DNA of 64,000 bases from Paranoxybacillus sp035645275 (GTDB lineage: Bacteria > Bacillota > Bacilli > Bacillales > Anoxybacillaceae), in the NCBI GenBank assembly GCA_035645275.1, contig DASQMX010000031.1:62001-126000 (forward strand). The letters are read 5' to 3'. Every line of letters begins with the position of its first letter. The stretch's first letter is position 1. Below, piece after piece: positions 62,376 to 64,000 of the stretch. The notes under the pieces are model-generated. The model did no database searches. It was not told where the DNA came from and saw only the letters and a program-made list of their open reading frames with translations. The position numbers were made by a program, and so were the translations under genes.

Positions 62376-63119
62376 TTACTTCTTTTCTGTTGCTTTTAAT
62401 TTTTCCAGCGCCATCTGCGCCGCTTGTTGCTCGGCTTCTTTTTTTGATCTGCCGACCCCAATGCCTAATTCTTCCCCGTTCAATGAAACTCTTGATACAA
62501 ACTCTTTGTTGTGCGCAGGACCTTTTTCCTGCAAAATTGTATACTCAATCACACCAATGCCATCTCGCTGAACAAGCTCCTGTAGCTGACTTTTATAATC
62601 CATCACATGAGAAAAAGCACCTTCGTTAATTTTAGGAAAGATCGTCTTTCCTAAAAATTGAACGACCGCTTCCATTCCTTGATCGAGATAAAGCGCACCA
62701 ATAAACGCCTCAAACACATCTGCTAAAAGCGCTGGTCTCTCTCGACCTCCTGTTAGTTCTTCCCCTCTTCCAAGCAAAACAAGTTCTCCAAAGGAAAGGG
62801 AGTTGGCAAATTTCACAAGGGAAGGCTCACAGACGATGGAAGCTCTTAGTTTTGTCAACTCACCTTCACTCATGTTCGGAAATTTCTTGAAAAGATATTG
62901 GGAAATGGTTAGCTCTAAAACAGCATCCCCTAAAAACTCCAGTCTTTCATTATCTTCATGCGGTCGTTTGCGATGCTCATTCACATACGATGAATGTGTA
63001 AAAGCTTGAATAAGAAGCTTTTCATTTTTAAAAAAAATGTCGATTTTTTCTTGTAATTGCTTAAATTTCGTCCATTTTTTTTCATTCGTTCGTTGCTCTC
63101 TATCTTTCTGTCTTGACAT
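62376..63119 (-). CDS. rnc: Ribonuclease III
   Basis: Cuts double-stranded RNA in rRNA and mRNA maturation. The 247 residues have the catalytic signature NERLEFLGDAVLELT, ADVFEAFIGALYLD with metal ligands, and a C-terminal dsRNA-binding domain (DYKSQLQELVQRDG.., SKKEAEQQAAQMALEKL). The start at 63119 has GGAGG 5 nt upstream. Confidence 0.97.
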   Translation of the reverse strand: MSRQKDREQRTNEKKWTKFKQLQEKIDIFFKNEKLLIQAFTHSSYVNEHRKRPHEDNERLEFLGDAVLELTISQYLFKKFPNMSEGELTKLRASIVCEPSLVKFANSLSFGELVLLGRGEELTGGRERPALLADVFEAFIGALYLDQGMEAVVQFLGKTIFPKINEGAFSHVMDYKSQLQELVQRDGIGVIEYTILQEKGPAHNKEFVSRVSLNGEELGIGVGRSKKEAEQQAAQMALEKLKATEKK

Positions 63120-63249
63120 AGGTACCTCCAACTTTGTTCAGTAGAAATTTACTAGGCACCAATTATTGTTCCATTGGTCTTTTAAAACAACACATTTTCT
63201 GCGCAAAAGTCCAAGTAAAACTCATTTAAGCCAAATAAAAAGCATAGAA

Positions 63250-63272
63250 AGCCCCGTTTATAAAACGGGACT
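63250..63272 (-). terminator. Rho-independent terminator after acpP
   Basis: The stem AGTCCCGTTT/AAACGGGGCT with a short loop is followed on the minus strand by TTCTATGCTTTTT. It lies just past the acpP stop. The remaining 130 bp up to rnc (63120–63249) show no convincing promoter. Confidence 0.75.
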
Positions 63273-63282
63273 TTTCGTTTCA

Positions 63283-63516
63283 TTACATATGGCTTTTTAT
63301 GTAGTTAACAGCATCTCCTACTGTAACGATTTTTTCTGCTTCTTCATCAGAAATTTCCATATCGAACTCGTCTTCTAATTCCATTACGAGCTCAACAACG
63401 TCTAAAGAATCTGCACCTAAGTCATCTTTGAAAGATGCTTCAAGCGTTACTTGTGATTCTTCAACGCCTAAACGGTCAACGATGATTTTCGTTACACGCT
63501 CTAAAACGTCTGCCAT
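63283..63516 (-). CDS. acpP: Acyl carrier protein
   Basis: Carries growing acyl chains on phosphopantetheine. The 77 residues are acidic and have the attachment Ser37 in DLGADSLDVVELVM. The start at 63516 follows GGGAGGTG by 6 nt; an in-frame codon three residues earlier lies within that site. It follows fabG as usual. Confidence 0.98.
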   Translation of the reverse strand: MADVLERVTKIIVDRLGVEESQVTLEASFKDDLGADSLDVVELVMELEDEFDMEISDEEAEKIVTVGDAVNYIKSHM

Positions 63517-63538
63517 GAGTTTCACCTCCCCTCAAGAC

Positions 63539-63544
63539 ATTATA
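63539..63544 (-). promoter_or_regulatory. Possible -10 box before acpP
   Basis: TATAAT on the minus strand, 22 nt before the acpP ATG, with no good -35. It may drive acpP separately from fabG. Confidence 0.3.
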
Positions 63545-63595
63545 GTGGATTTTATATGAAAATACTAGAAGTACTCGAAAAATTCAAGGTTCTCA

Positions 63596-64000
63596 TTACA
63601 TAACCATGCCGCCATCTACATGAAGCGTCTGGCCGGTCATGTAATTCGCTGCTTCAGAAGCAAGGAAAACAACTACTCCAGCAATATCTTTCGGTTCGCC
63701 GAAACGAGCTAGCGGAATTTGCTTTAACATTTCCCCACGGACTTCCTCGCTTAATTTGTCGGTCATATCTGTTGTGATAAAACCTGGAGCAATCGCGTTA
63801 ACGGTAATGTTTCGGCTCGCTAATTCTTTTGCTGTTGTTTTTGTTAAACCAATGACTCCCGCTTTTGCGGCAACATAGTTCGCTTGACCCGGGTTTCCAC
63901 TTACACCAACAATGGAGGCAATATTAATAATGCGACCATAGCGCTGTTTCATCATCGGACGCGTCACCGCTTTTGTACAATTAAACACACCTTTTAAATT
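63596..64000 (-). CDS. fabG: 3-oxoacyl-ACP reductase FabG, C-terminal part
   Basis: NADPH-dependent ketoacyl-ACP reductase of fatty-acid synthesis. The last 134 residues are in the window; the N-terminal Rossmann half lies beyond 64000. Visible are IINIASIVGVSGNPGQANY with catalytic Ser, YVAAKAG (Tyr-x3-Lys), NAIAPGFI, and the C-terminal GQTLHVDGGMVM. The frame is open across the window edge (NLKGVFNCTK). Confidence 0.96.
   Translation of the reverse strand, partial: NLKGVFNCTKAVTRPMMKQRYGRIINIASIVGVSGNPGQANYVAAKAGVIGLTKTTAKELASRNITVNAIAPGFITTDMTDKLSEEVRGEMLKQIPLARFGEPKDIAGVVVFLASEAANYMTGQTLHVDGGMVM

Noticed and set aside
1..64000. CRISPR array, tRNA/rRNA genes, prophage or intact insertion sequence
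   Set aside because: No regularly spaced repeats, no tRNA cloverleaf, no rRNA sequence and no complete transposase or phage gene was seen on either strand.

Overview
The window is a continuous piece of a low-GC Gram-positive chromosome. Gene content and order match the polC–fabG segment of Bacillus subtilis almost gene for gene: proS, rseP, dxr, cdsA, uppS, frr, pyrH, tsf, rpsB, the complete fla/che operon, codY–hslU–hslV–xerC, trmFO, topA, dprA, sucDC, ylqHG, rnhB, rbgA, lepB, rplS, trmD, rimM, ylqD, khpA, rpsP, ffh, ylxM, ftsY, smc, rnc, acpP and fabG. The protein sequences read like the Geobacillus/Parageobacillus/Anoxybacillus group; that placement is an inference from memory. Every gene lies on the minus strand, so transcription runs from 64000 towards 1.

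Layout. (1) 1–9.7 kb: start of polC, proline tRNA ligase, intramembrane protease, isoprenoid and phospholipid enzymes, then translation factors and UMP kinase. (2) 9.7–37.5 kb: about 34 genes of the flagellar/chemotaxis operon, from flgB (promoter-proximal, high coordinates) to swrB (distal). It encodes rod and hook, MS- and C-rings, the type III export gate, export ATPase, chemotaxis kinase and adaptation proteins, two SRP-like NTPases and sigma-D. Two small genes that I cannot name flank sigD. (3) 37.7–48.2 kb: codY operon, tRNA methylation, topoisomerase I, DNA uptake and succinyl-CoA synthetase. (4) 48.2–64 kb: a stand-alone FliK-like/FlhB-C pair, RNase HII, ribosome biogenesis and SRP genes, condensin, RNase III, and the fatty-acid genes acpP and fabG (partial).

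There are no rRNA or tRNA genes, CRISPR arrays, prophage genes or intact insertion sequences. The non-core signal sits in the intergenic regions. Five copies of a nested inverted repeat of about 80–115 bp occur in five different gaps. Three look like terminators placed just after codY, rbgA and ftsY. The other two lie inside the flagellar operon. One of these separates the Shine-Dalgarno sequence of swrD from its start codon, in a way that a folded hairpin would put right again. The other lies just before sigD, next to what may be a decayed reading frame.

Start codons were chosen by Shine-Dalgarno position and recalled homologue N-termini. Several genes (rseP, dxr, fliM, fliI, flgB, swrD) most plausibly start at TTG, and cheB, hslV, fliJ and fliK at GTG. 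All family assignments come from reading the translations; no database search was run.
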